64,000 nt of DNA from Paulownia fortunei (GCA_019321725.1 CM033106.1:17582551-17646550); one strand, 5' to 3'; shown: positions 33,869-45,906, counted from the first letter of the stretch. The notes: generated by a model from the sequence alone, not told the origin. Translations and numbers: made by a program.

Positions 33869-35660
33869 TCATTTCGCATTTCTGTTAAGCATTTCAGTAT
33901 GTTTATGCATGTTTAATTGTAGAATTATGCATGATGTTATGTTTTTATTATTTGGATGTATGTATATTATGTTGTTTAAAATTTTTTAAAATACAATATT
34001 TGGATTGTTGCCACACCACTACTGCCATTGCCGCCACAACACCCCATGTGCTATCAAGGGTAGGAACCCCCCCAATCAATTAAGCTTGCATAGGTATTTT
34101 TCTATGCGTGTGGCTTGTTGGCATTGGAGACTACCTCGAATAGCATCTAGTATGGATTATGTGTGGGATAGGGTATGGTTGAGGTGCCATGGTATAGAAA
34201 AGGCAACTTGCATACATGATCGAGGTTGTCTATACGCATAGATGCTTATGGGTGTACGACGGGTAGGCTCCGTGTATGTAGTGGCATGGGGTGAGTGTCG
34301 TACCAGTGCACACTGGTGCGCACACCCATGTGCGATGCTGCATGGCACAGCACACAGCCGTGCACTGTATGTGCCCGTGCCCGGTTACCTACGTGCAGTA
34401 GGCTAGTGGAAATTTTATGATTTTTTACTTTTTTTTAATTATATGTTAATTTATTAAAATTATGGAAATTTAGTTTTTCAAAGAAAATAAAAAATAATTT
34501 TTACATACATGTCCCAAATTATGAAAAATATAATTTTAACCACTTGGTGAATTTGTATACTTTGATTAATCTATATGATGTGATTTGAGCATGTATGTGG
34601 AATGATCATAGGCCAATTGACCAATGTGATTTGTTTATTTTGTTTTTGGGTTTTAACGGGGCCTGCAAGCCTCTTATTCAAAATTTGTAATGCTCTTTCT
34701 TTTTGCAAAGAGAGTAGGCTAGAGTGAGTTTTTCTTTTTTGTTTTTTGGAGGACATGGGGAAGAAACTTGGTGACTTAAAGTTCAAGGCTTATGCTTGTA
34801 TCAATGACATGTTAGCAATAGTTTAGGCTCTATTTTACATTTTTGCCCTTAGACTGACCTGGATCCATTTTTTGCTTGAATGGATTGCATTGGTTTGGAT
34901 ATGATCATCCCTGTTATTTTAAGTATATATTAGATGCATGTTTAGGAATTTTATTTGATGCTTTATGCTTGTGCGATGTATGATATCATGCATTAAATAA
35001 CCAACTTAAATTGAAAAATGACGAGGTCTTGGCAAAATGAACCCCAATTGGATTTTTTGAAATTCAAACTAAGATTTTCCAAACAAAAGTCAATTTCAAA
35101 CAAAAATGGACGAAGTTGGGTTGGACCTAATGTTCCAAGCTTACCATGGTAGTGGACATGATGATGCTACCATGTTTTATCATTAGTCATGAGTTGTGGA
35201 ATGATTTTGTATGGAAAGCTAAGATTCCTACCAAGCATAGTGATGCCCATGGGATGGACTCATCTATGCGTTGGCCATAAATCCTGGGATGTTTAGTGCT
35301 CCATCCTCATGGAAGTCTGATAGGTCTTATTTGACACCAAATACCATATGGGCTCATAAAATTGGAGCATAAGGGAAGAAGTGAGGTAAAACCACTTGAG
35401 GGTTATATAAAGATACAATTGTTAAAGAGTTAACCACCTTTTGGTGTATCTCATGGGCTCATAAAATTGGGGTGTGAGATCTTAATTAGACCTCAAGCCC
35501 ACCAGGTGATATGATTTTTTGAATTTCTATTAGGGTTGATGGAATTCGAAGAAAATAGTGGGAGACGTTTGTAATAAAAGACCTTATTATAAATGAAATG
35601 TGTTTACAATAGTTTTCTCATTTTCTGTTTATCATCTCTTGTAGACAATCTACTTTTGAA
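33869..35660 (+). other. Long untranslated leader of copia element
   Basis: About 1.8 kb between PBS and gag start. It includes a GC-rich block (34000-34400), unusual in this AT-rich window, and conserved stretches shared with 49178-50640, for example TGATGCCCATGGGATGGACT at 35242. A perfect hairpin (CATGGTAG / CTACCATG) lies near 35146-35176. ORFs 34005-34241, 34157-34348 and 34571-34786 come from the composition and match no domain. Confidence 0.55.
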
Positions 35661-35936
35661 ATGGCTAAAAATCCTATTGTATCTATACTTGATGCAAACA
35701 AACTAACTGGACTAAACTTTGTCGATTGGTTAAGAAATATGAAAATAGTGTTTCAATCTAAAAGGAAAGCATACACACTTGAGACTCTTCCTTTGGCTAT
35801 ACCACCAAAAATGCAATTGAGGTGGAGCTTGTAAAGTATCGGTGTCAAGTAGATGATGATTTGCAAGCTCGATGCTATATAATGGCATCAATGTCAAATG
35901 AGTTGCAGAGACTGTTCGTGAAGTTATTTTCTAAAC
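35661..35936 (+). pseudogene. Copia gag N-terminal fragment
   Basis: Starts ATGGCTAAAAATCCT and gives an N-K-L-T-G-L-N-F-V-D-W-L-R-N segment, the usual start of copia capsid (the 'L-x-G-x-N-F-x-x-W' pattern). A frame break follows near codon 60. It is cut after about 90 codons by the LTR at 35937. It should continue in the sequence beyond the gypsy insertion, partly lost at the assembly gap. Confidence 0.75.
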
Positions 35937-37762
35937 TGCAAGTACATGGTGTCATGTTTAATATAATGGTGAGTTGAGTATCGTATCCACAAAATATTAT
36001 AATAAAAAATTACATCAAATACCGTAGCTCAAACAGTCTCAATTTTATCTAAAAAATCAAGTGATAATTGGTAAACAAAGTAGAGTAAGATAAAAATGTA
36101 ATGACAAGAGTGAAGTTCTTAAAAGCAATACAACTAACACCTTACGAGCAAAAAATTCTAGAGAAATGACTCACCTAATTATCACCTATGTTATTCATTC
36201 CAAAATATACTAATTCAAGTCAACAACACATGTAAGTTGAGAATTCCTAAGCTCATCAATTCCCTCTCTCGAGTGCCGAATTAACAATGAGTTCCAACAT
36301 AAATTTTGATATCTCTATAAAAATTCAAGAATAAAACTCTACAAATGTTCAAAGAATTCTTTTTCAAAACATCAAAGGTATCATAAGTTTCTTAACTCTA
36401 TGATTTATAGGTTGTGTTATCCTTATGATCATGTATAATCTTCACTATCTCAAGTGTCAAATCTTATATATATCAAACAATCTCAATTGGTGGTCAAATA
36501 ATCAAGATGAACTACTAAACAAGATAACATAAACAAGATGAATAATTTGTACTAATATTATTTGAAATTCAAAATATAGGATTAAATAAGGTTATATTAT
36601 CCTCTAGAAAGAAAAGTTTAGTTTATCATGAATAAATACAACTTCAAGAAATAAATAAGAAAGAACATGGAAATTGTTCACCAATTTGTGAAGTGGGAGA
36701 AATGGTTGAAGCTCTTCTTGTCTCCAAGAATGGTTCATTGTTTCCAAAAATACCCTATTTTGGTTTCAGAAAAATGATTGGATTTTATCTCCAAGAACCA
36801 ATCCCTCCATCCTTGGTTGATACTAATCTTCTTCTTTTAACTCATCTCAATGATTCTTTCTCCAAAAAAAATCTTGAAATCCCTCATCTTTTCATGGCTT
36901 TCCCCCTTTTTTCTCATAACCAATTTAGTGTATCCCACTAGATCATGACATGGGCAATTATGTATAGGTGTATCTAATGTGTATATCTCATAAAAATGCC
37001 AAAATTCATGATCCATTGTCACTTGTCGCAAAAAAAATGCATCAACATCTTTTTGGTTAGCAAGGCAGCACCTAGGCGTGGAATAATGGCACCTAGGTGC
37101 CTTGTATTCTATTTGGTAACTTTGAATGGTGCCTAGGTGCCTCTTTTAGTGCTTAGTTGCCTTGTATTTTGTTTGGTAGCTTCAGATGGTGCCTAGGCAC
37201 CATTGCTGCAATTTTTTCTCCTTCACTTAAGTACTTTGACACTATTCAGCCCCTTCTAACTGGTTTTTAACCTCTTTTTAAGATGTATTGTATTTTTTTT
37301 GTCTTCCAATGAATTGTATCTCTATGTCTTGGATTTCCATAGTTACATAAATAAACTAAATATGACATTTATGAAGAGAGTTATGCCTAAAGTATCAAGA
37401 TGTGTCATACCAAAATATTTCAGCCCAGTGTTGATTCTTGAACTCGGTTCTTCTCATTGAGATCGACATAATTGGATTTCATGGTAAACATAAAAGTTGT
37501 AGATATATTGCTTAGAATTAAAATGGGTTAAGAATCATGTAAAATGGTATTGGAGCAAATATGTGTGATTGAAATACGAATATTGCCCTCAATAACACCA
37601 TAATGTGGATTCTTCTAAATTTCAACCTAGTTTTTTCTTCTCATTTTTCCATTACCTATAAGATTTTAAACTAAAGGTATAAAAATTAACATAAACACTT
37701 GAAAACCAACCAAATTGTTAATTAAAAGGCATATGAATTATTGGTATAAAACTAACTTATCA
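35937..37762 (-). mobile_element. 3' LTR of a minus-strand Athila-like element (1.83 kb)
   Basis: Minus-strand start TGATAAGTTAGTTTTATACC at 37762, end ...ACTTGCA at 35937. It is a sister of the solo LTR at 42555-44440 over its whole length. A polypurine tract (AAGGTAAGTTTGGGG) stands just outside at 37765-37780, so it is the 3' LTR. It interrupts the copia gag. A palindrome-rich minisatellite lies at 37070-37210. Confidence 0.75.
37070..37210. repeat. Palindromic CCTAGG minisatellite within the LTR
   Basis: Three to four imperfect units carry the core GCACCTAGGTGC or its variants. Perfect 14-bp palindromes occur at 37088-37101 (GGCACCTAGGTGCC) and 37188-37201 (GGTGCCTAGGCACC). The sister LTR has the same array in diverged form at 43795-43870. 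Confidence 0.75.
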
Positions 37763-39693
37763 AATACCCCAAACTTACCTTTTGCTCGTCCTCGAGGAAA
37801 ACTCAAAATCAAACAATCATAGGCTCATACTTTGATCATGAATTACAAAGGTTGATCAATCAATTCAAATGCCTTATCAATATTTATTGCACATGCATCC
37901 AAAGGTTAGTCACAAAGCTAGTCGAATGACACTATAAAGCTTGTGCTTCATCAATCTAGTCATAAATTCAAAACATGTGTGTGAATGTCAAGCTAAAGTT
38001 TCATGCATGTATTTAAGTTATGAATTTCACATGTAATGACTCTCATGATCCAAGCAAAAGAGTTTTAGGTGTTCCATATGATTGATTTTCATATAAATTC
38101 TCCACTAATATAGACATTTGCAAACTTGGATCAAAAGGACTTCAATAAGCTTGTAACGTAAGGTATAAGTATTAGCTTATAAAGAAAGGTACGGATAAAC
38201 AACGTAAGAGAGAATAAAGCATTTCACATAGAATCTTACTCTCCTCCTTTCTTTTCCTTTCTTTTTTTTTCAACAATTTTTTTCTTTTTTTTTCAACAAT
38301 TTTTTTCTTTTATTTTTTTTAATTTTTTTCTTCTTCCCCCTTTTTTTTTTCTTTTTTTTTTCATGAATTCCAAGGCTTCATTTCTTGTTCTTTTGCTTTG
38401 ACAACCCCTAAACTTGTTTCTTTTCATCAACATGAGTTGTGATTTATTTTTTATGCTCATAACCTTAAATATATTTATCCACGCCTTCAACATGTCTCCA
38501 TATGATCCCTTGATAAGACTATGCACAAAATGTCACACCTTAAGCTCTCTTAGGGACAAACATTAGTTTTTCGGGTTGTAAAGGGTAAGTATAGTGAGCT
38601 TCAAGAAATAAAGTCGAATGGTGGTTATTCATATGCATTGCACATTCTATTCTTTGAATAAAAAGCTTAAAGGGGTAACTAGTGAATAAAAATATTATCC
38701 TGATAGGCTTGAAAGGCATAAACGAATCAAAGATGGCCTAAATTATTTCCAAGTTTGTTAGTTATTTAGAATTTTTCTTCAAAGAATAATCAAACAAGTT
38801 CTATAACACCACAAAACGATCAATACAACTCATTAGAAACAAAATTCAACACCAAGCAGCACACAATTCATAAGATTTCAACACAATATGCGTAATTAAA
38901 ATTCATCATTCATGACAATGATCAAATACACACAAGAATCACCATGTCACAAGACTAACAATCTCTCTTTCCTCTAGACTCTATACAATATCAATTAGGT
39001 ATCATCATAGGCAATCGATAATCAAGTTATTCATTCAATCACAAAATATGAATTCAACTAAGTTTGTCAACAAAGCATGCTTGCTCTTGGACTCTCATCA
39101 CACAACATGGGTAATTCACACGCAAAGTTTCAATAAAAATTGAAAAAATTGGCTCAATTTTTCATATGCATAAAGCTTAAATACACAAAATACGAATCTC
39201 TCCCCCAACTTTAAAATTAATATTGTCCTTAATGTTTATTGAAATAAAGCACATAAGAGGGGAGAAATAGAAAACTCCTATTTCAAATAGATGATGCCTG
39301 TGGAGTCCATGGGAGATCCACACATATTACCAAGGATATATCCATCTTCATAAGAAAAAAAAAGACATGAAAGCACATAGGTTATTTACAAAAGTGAAAA
39401 TGAAATTGAAGTAATGCAATAGCTAAACAAAGGAAAGTTCATCATGCCTAAATCTAGAAATGAAGCATGCTTCAAAAACTAACTAAGAAATTATTCAAAA
39501 GCAAAGGAAATAAAGGGCTTGGGTTGTCTCCCAAAAAGTGCTTGGTTTATAGTGCTCAGCCTGACTATCTTCTTTACTCATCCCAGACCCAAAAATAAGT
39601 GTTTATCATGACATATCTTTGTGTGCTCCAAAAGTGTAGACGATCCTTCTGGATAGGTAAGGTGAGGATGATCTAGAGTAGCATCAATGGCTT
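37763..39693 (-). mobile_element. 3' internal region of the minus-strand Athila-like element
   Basis: Non-coding region between integrase end and 3' LTR. Read on the minus strand from the gap it begins with a block ending in TTTTTGGGAGACAACCCAAG (39532-39513), a usual sequence after the Athila pol, then the block shared with 28450-28660 (39190-39400), then about 1.4 kb to the polypurine tract. A pyrimidine-rich tract lies at 38236-38366. The coding part of this element must be in or collapsed at the N gap. Confidence 0.6.
38236..38366. repeat. T/C-rich low-complexity tract with short tandem copies
   Basis: Almost pure C and T on the plus strand, with repeated CTTTTTTTTTCAACAATTTT units at 38265-38308. 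The minus-strand ORF 38293-38526 (Lys-rich) is an artefact of this tract. Confidence 0.8.
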
Positions 39694-39793
39694 NNNNNNN
39701 NNNNNNNNNNNNNNNNNNNNNNNNNNNNNNNNNNNNNNNNNNNNNNNNNNNNNNNNNNNNNNNNNNNNNNNNNNNNNNNNNNNNNNNNNNNNN
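39694..39793. other. Assembly gap (100 N)
   Basis: Exactly 100 N, the usual placeholder for a gap of unknown size. Athila-like sequence is on the left and copia protease on the right, so the rest of the Athila insertion and part of copia gag are probably missing here. Confidence 0.95.
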
Positions 39794-40180
39794 TCATCTT
39801 TGCAATGATTTGCAGATGATGGCAAGAAGCAGGAAGGTAAGTAGAGGAGAGCCAGTCCTACGACTGGGGAATAGAGCAAAAGTTGCTACATTGGCCATCA
39901 AAAGTGTCAACTTAGCTTTAGGAAATGGAGTAGTTTTAGTTTTAAATAATTGTCTTTATGTTCTAGAGATAGTTAAAAACATTATCTCCATTCCTATTTT
40001 GGATGGAGAAAATTTTACTTTTTCAATAAAACATGGAAGTTGTTCCATTTTTAAAGATTCAGTTCTGATTGCCTCTGGCATATTGATGAATGGTTTATAT
40101 TTTATTAATCCACATAACTCATTTTTCCATATTCAACAAAATAAAAGAAAAATAAATGATCATAGTTCCCAACTCTTATG
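39794..40180 (+). pseudogene. Copia aspartic protease C-terminal part
   Basis: Right of the gap the frame gives L-G-N-R-A-K-V-A-T-L-A, a V-L-V-L-N-N-C-L-Y-V segment and K-N-I-I-S-I-P-I-L, in the order seen after the D-S-G-A active site of copia protease. The active site itself falls in the gap. The end overlaps the pre-integrase domain. Confidence 0.75.
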
Positions 40181-41020
40181 ACATGCTAAATTAGGTCATA
40201 TCTTTGAGAAAAGAATTTATAAGTTGGCCCAATTGCTCAATCTTCGAAAAGAGCAAGGAATGCCAACTTATGAGTCATGTCTCAAAGGGAAATGACCAAA
40301 TCACCATTTATTGGACAAGTGGAGTGAGTAAAAAATCTATTGGATTTGATCTGTTCAGATGTATGTGGGCCACTAAGTGCTAGTGCTCATGGAAACTGTC
40401 ACTACTTTATAACTTTTATCAATGGTTATTCTAGCTATGGTTATGTCACCTTATGAGGTACAAATCTGAAGCTTTTAAAAAGTTCAAAGAATTTAGATAT
40501 GAGATAAAGAAACAAACTGGACTAAGTATCAAGGCTCTTCAGATCGAGAAAGTGAATACTTTAGCATAGAGTATCTTGATTATCTAAAAGAGAATAGGAT
40601 TCTCTCTTTGTGGACCCCTCCTGTAACTCCCCAACTCAACAGAGTTGTGAAGCATAAAAATCGAACCTTGTTGGACATGGTTTGATCGATGATGAGTTTC
40701 ACTGAACTTCCTCTTTCATTCTGGGGCTATGCTCTAGAAACGATGAAATATCTATTAAATTGAGTGCCATCAAAATCGGTGCTTAAAAGGCCATATGAGA
40801 TGTGGTGTGGGGAACCACCCTCTTACAAATACCTTGAGGTATGGGGGTGTGCTACTTACGTAAAACAGTAAGTGGGAGATAAATTGGATATGAGATCCAG
40901 TTTATATAGATTCGTAGGGTATCCAAACGAATCCATTTAATACTATTTCTATGATCTCTCGGAACAAAAGGTATTTATTTCTAGGAATGCCACCTTTTTT
41001 GGAAGAGGAGTTTCTATTAG
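40181..41020 (+). pseudogene. Copia gag-pre-integrase and integrase
   Basis: Degenerate. A-K-L-G-H-I and E-S-C-L-K-G-K at 40185-40290 are the pre-integrase part. The integrase core is only partly readable (H-G-N-C-H-Y-F-I-T-F-like at 40390, W-G-Y-A-like at 40725, then a Y-P-N-E-S segment at 40920). At least ten stops. It is the expected next module after the protease. Confidence 0.65.
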
Positions 41021-42554
41021 ATAGAAATGGTGAAGTGGTAGAACTTGAAGAAACTCAAGAACCACAGAGCCTCCGTATAGATACAGTAATGGGCCAACCA
41101 GCTAAGGCTGGGCATTGAACACACATTCTCCTAGGAGATCCCATCGGATCTTAAAGCCACCTGACATGTATGGTTTTTTGTTAGAGAACAACGAGGAGAA
41201 TCTTCCCTTAGATGAAGATCCAATGACTTATGAAAAAGTGATGTCGGACACTAACTCGAGAAGATGGGAAGAAGCCATGCAATCTGAGATGAACTCTATG
41301 TACTCCAACAGGGTATGGACCTTGGTGAATCCACCATAAGGAATAGTTCCTATTGGCTGCAAATGGGTCTACAAGCAGAAGCTTAGAGTAAATGAAGAGG
41401 TAACGACCTATAAAGTACAACTGGTTATAAAAGGTTATACTCAAAAGCAAGAAATTGATTATGAGGAATTTTTTTCACCAGTAGCGATGCTTAAATCCAT
41501 TCGAATACTGCTAGCCATATCATCATATTATAACTTTGAGATATGGTAGATGGATGTGAAGACCGCTTTTCTTAATGGAAATCTTAAGGAAAAAATCTAT
41601 ATGAGGTAGCCAGAAGGCTTCATATCCAAAGAGAGTGAGCAAAAGTTTTGCAAACTACAAAGATCCATTTAGGACTCAAGTAGGCTTCCCAAAGCTAGAA
41701 CATCGAGTTTGATGAGGCAATCAAATTATTTGATTTCCACAAAAATCCAGATGAACCTTGTGTCTATATGAAGGTTAGTGGGAGCACAGTGATATTTATT
41801 GTGTTTTATGTTAATGACATCTTACTCATTGGGAATGATATAGGAATGATGCAGTCAACTAAGACTTGGTTGTCTAATTAGTTCTCTATGAAGGATTTGG
41901 GAGAAATATTCTTTATTCTTGGAATAAAGATCTATAGAGATAGGTCAAAAAGGATAATCGGACATTTCCAATCCATGTACATAGACAAAATGCTAAAGAG
42001 GTTTACAATGGAGAAATTCTAGTGAGGATTCTTGCCAATGAGTCATGGCATTTCTCTCTCGAGGGCAATGTCTCCTAAGACTCCTGAGGAGAGGAAAATG
42101 ATGATCTGCATACCTTATGCGTCCACCGTAGGCAGCATAATGTATGGTATGCTATGAATAAGGCTTGATGTCGTATATGCTCTGAGTGTCATGAGTAGAT
42201 ATTAGTCCAATCTAGGTGAGGAATACTAGAAGGCCGTAAAAATGATCCTGAAGTACTTGAGAAGGACTGAAGATATCTTTCTAGTATATGGCTCTAGAGA
42301 ATTGAAACTAGAAGACTATACAAATTCTAGTTTTTAGTCAGATATAGATGACTCAAAGTCAATGTCTGAATACATATTCATCTTAATGGTGGTGCGATCA
42401 GCTGGAAGAGTTTCAAACAGGAGACGACCATGGACGCTACCACCAAAATTGAATATATTATTGCATATAATGCGACAAAAGAAGCTATTTGGATAAGAAA
42501 CTTCATCCAAGAGTTGGGTGTGGTTTTATCCATTGTTGATCATGTATTGGTATA
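41021..42554 (+). pseudogene. Copia reverse transcriptase and RNase H, first part
   Basis: The open piece 41115-41339 has R-W-E-E-A-M-Q-S-E-M-N-S-M-Y and V-W-T-L-V, the start of copia RT. Next come K-G-Y-T-Q-K (41430), M-D-V-K-T-A-F-L-N-G (41551-41580) and F-Y-V-N-D-I-L-L-I-G (41806-41835), where the catalytic Y-V-D-D has its first Asp replaced by Asn. RNase H starts about 42330 and is cut by a solo LTR at 42555. Many stops. Confidence 0.8.
42550..42554. repeat. Target-site duplication, left copy
   Basis: GTATA here and ATATA at 44441-44445 flank the solo LTR; one mismatch. Joining across them restores the RNase H frame context (V-L-V-Y then C-D-N). Confidence 0.65.
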
Positions 42555-44440
42555 TGTTCAAGAATTATATTTGCAAATCACAAGTGCAAGGTGTAAAGTT
42601 TTAATACAACGGTGAGTTGAGTATTATATCCACAGGGATTGTAATAAAAAATTACATTAAGTACCGTAGTTCAAATAGTCCTAATTTTATCTAAAAAATC
42701 GAGTGATAATTGGCAAACAAAGTAAAGTAAGTAAAAAAAAATGCAAAAAGAAGAGTGGAGTTCTTATAAGCAATATAGCAAACACCTTATGAGCAAGATA
42801 TTCTAGAGGAATGATTCATCTAGTTGTCACCTATATTCTTCCTTCCAAAATATACCAATTCAAGTCAACAACATATGTAAGTTAAGAATTCCTAAGCTCA
42901 TCAATTCCCTCTCTCGAGTGCTGAATTGATTATGAGTTCCAACATGAATTTTGATATCTCTATAAATATTTAAGAACAAAACTCTAAAAAAGTTTAATGA
43001 ATTCTTCTTCAAAACTTCAAAGGTTTCATAAGCTTCTCAACTCTATGATTCCTAGGTAGTTTTATCCCTATGTTCATGTATAATCTTCCCTCTCTTAAGT
43101 GTCAAATCTCATATGTCAACCAATCTTAATTAGTGGCCAATTAATCAAGATGAAATACTAAACAAGATAACACAAACAAGATGAATAACTTGAACTAATA
43201 TTATTTAGAATTCAAAATATAGGATCAAATAAGGTTATATCATCCTCTAGAAACAAAAGTTTGGTTCATAATGGATGAATACAACTTCAAGAAATAAATA
43301 AAAAAGAACATGAAAACTGTTCACCAATTTTTGAAGTGGGAGGAATGGTTGAAGCTCTCCTTATCTCCAAGAATAGCTCATTTGTCTCTAAGAATGCCCT
43401 GTTTTAACTTGCAAAAAATTGAATGGGTCTTGTCTCTAAGTACTCAATTACCTCTTTTGGTTCCAAGAACCACTCCCCCTTTTGATTCATGTTGATCTTC
43501 CCCTTTTAAACTTCTCCCCAATGATTCTTTCCCAAAGATTCTTCCAAAAGAAACCTAAAATCCTTCTACTTTTCTTGGTTTTTCATCAAAAGAAACCTAA
43601 AATCCTTCCCCTTTTCTTGGTTTTTTCCCTTTTTTTCTCTTCACCAATTTAGTGTATACACTAGAACATCACATGGATAATGATGTATAGGTGTATCTAA
43701 TGTGTATATCTCATAAAAATGCCAACATTCATGAACTATTGCCAGTTGTTGCCAAAAAAATGCATCAGCGTCTTTTTTGTTGGAAGGGCAGCGCCTAGCC
43801 ATGGAATAGCAGTGCCTAGGTGCTGTGTATTCTGTCCTGGTAGCCTCGATGGCACCTAGGCACCATGCATTTTGTCCTGGCAGCCTTCATTTTAACACTT
43901 TGACACTGTTTAGCCCATTGCAACTGGTTTGTGACCTCTTTCTAAGTTGAATTGGATTTTGATGTCTTCTAATGAATTATAGCTCTGTGTCTTTTCTTTC
44001 TAAGAAAACTTGAATCAACTAAATATGATATTTTTGGGGAGAGTTATGTATGAAATACGATGATGTATCATATTAGAAAAGTTCAGTCCGGTGCTGACCA
44101 TTGAACTCGATCTTTCTTATTGAAATAGAAAGAATTAGATTTTGTATTAAACATAAAAGTTGTAGATATATCTATTATATTTTCTTTGGATCAAGAATCA
44201 AGTTGATATAAAATTGGGGTCGAGAGTTATGACTGACATACGAAAACTGCCATCAGTAGCACCACAACTCAAATTCTTCAACATTTCAACCAAGTTTTTG
44301 ATTTCTTCCCATTTTCTTCTGTTATTGTCATTAACTACAAGATTTCAAACTAAATACATAAAAAGTAACAAAAATACTTGAAAAAAAACTAAATGTTAAT
44401 CAAAAGGCATATGAATTATTGGTATAAAACCAACTTATCA
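42555..44440 (-). mobile_element. Athila-like solo LTR (1886 bp) inside copia RNase H
   Basis: The minus strand begins TGATAAGTTGGTTTTATACC and ends ...TTCTTGAACA, so TG...CA termini, with 5-bp flanking duplication. Diverged sister of 35937-37762. There is no PBS or internal region on either side, the signature of LTR-LTR recombination. ORFs 43310-43495 and 42430-42615 run into it and have no meaning as genes. Confidence 0.8.
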
Positions 44441-44697
44441 ATATACTGTGATAACAATGAAGCTATTGCGTAAGAAAAAGAGCCAAGATGTCATGAAAGA
44501 TCCAAGCACAACATGAAGAGATACCATCTGACTAGAGAGATCATTAGTAGAGGCAACATTGTAGTCGATAGAGTCACTTTGACAGAAAATATAGCAGACC
44601 CAATGACCAAACCTCTAGCGCAGAAGGTATTCGACGGATATTTTGAGAAGATGGGCCGAAAGTACATGAGCAATTAACACTAGGGCAAGTGGGAGAT
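44441..44697 (+). pseudogene. Copia RNase H, last part, and polypurine tract
   Basis: Continues the RNase H after the solo LTR: C-D-N-N-E-A-I-A, then R-Y-H-L-T-R-E-I at 44519-44542 and N-I-A-D-P-M-T-K-P-L-A at 44590-44622, the standard copia pol ending. A TAA stop at 44676 is followed by GCAAGTGGGAGAT, the polypurine tract that primes the second strand. Confidence 0.8.
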
Positions 44698-45906
44698 TGT
44701 TAGAGGTTCTTAAAATTAAGGAGTTAATTTCAAAAAGACTAATTAATTGGATTAATTAATCAAAATAATTATTATTATTCATAAGTTGCAAATGTTGCAA
44801 GCCTACTGCTAGTTTAGTTGTGAACCTAAATGGTCACACACAATTTAAAATGGAATATTTCTAATTTAGGAGTTGATCTAAAGGGTTGTATCCAATTAAT
44901 TAATTAGGGGCTTAAATTAATTCAAGAAGTTGAATTAATTATTCAATTAAATAATTAAATTATTTAATTAGACCTAATAAGATTAAGGAGCCCAATTGGA
45001 GTGAAATAATTATTTGACTGGATCAAATAAATTATGTAGTCTATAACTTAATTTAATTGGGTTTAATTTGATTAGATGGGCTAGATGGAATTAATTAATT
45101 TAAATAAGATAATTAATTGGATTAATTGTAGAATTTATTTTTAAGTCGAAGCCTAATTCACTAAGGCCTATTAGGAAAGGCCCATGAAAAAGGATGGAAA
45201 ATCAAGAGTTTGGAATTTTTGGGTAATCTTGAGTATCTTTAGAAGATATGAAAGAGATAAAATTGGAAGAAGCTTCAATGAACCAAAATATTTTCCAGCC
45301 AATCAAAAGAAGACACAAAATACCAATAATAGGACTCTTGAAATTTTATGCCCTTTATATATACACCATGGCCGAAATTTTTTTGTGCCCTATAAATACA
45401 TCATGGTCGAAAATTTAAGGATGAATTATCATCCCTATAATTTTCGACCATATAGAAATAAATAGAAGAAAATTATTTTCTTCATCTGTCATTTTCCTCC
45501 AAAAATTTCATCTTTAAGTGTTAATTATTTTATCACAAGTTGGTAACAAGAATTAATATTTTCTATACACCATAAATTAGATTAGAAAAGAAATCAGAAT
45601 TACTGGCGGAATTATGATTTTGTGTTTTTGCTTGAAGTATAGACTACTTTAGAGGGGAGATGTCTAGATCCCTATGAACCATATTTACAAAAAGTGCTAG
45701 CAATTGATTGCTTCATACCCTACGATAATTGAAGTACGTAGAAAAGTATAAATCAAAACTTTAATTATTTTATTACAACCACTAGAAATTGCGAAATTAT
45801 TAAAAATTGCATCGGATTTAGGGTATTGCTATAATTGTTATGGTATGATGTTTTTAAATTTTCTAATTTTTTGTTGAGTATATCCTGAGATCACATGAAC
45901 TCAACA
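44698..45906 (+). mobile_element. Copia 3' LTR (1.21 kb, short version)
   Basis: Starts TGTTAGAGGTTC after the polypurine tract and ends ...GAACTCAACA. It corresponds to the last 1.25 kb of the complete LTR at 47127-49163 but lacks about 0.78 kb at the 5' side. Simple AATT-rich stretches dominate 44730-45140. The 93-codon ORF 45184-45465 is inside the LTR and has no domain. Confidence 0.7.

Noticed and set aside
34005..34348. Cys/His/Arg-rich ORFs on both strands
   Set aside because: They come from the GC-rich block of the copia leader, upstream of the real gag ATG; the resemblance to zinc-finger composition has no spacing pattern.
38293..38526. Lys-rich minus-strand ORF resembling a nuclear-localisation tail
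   Set aside because: Artefact of the T/C-rich low-complexity tract.
39673..39879. ORFs on both strands running through N bases
   Set aside because: They bridge the assembly gap and have no meaning there; only the plus-strand part from 39794 is copia protease.
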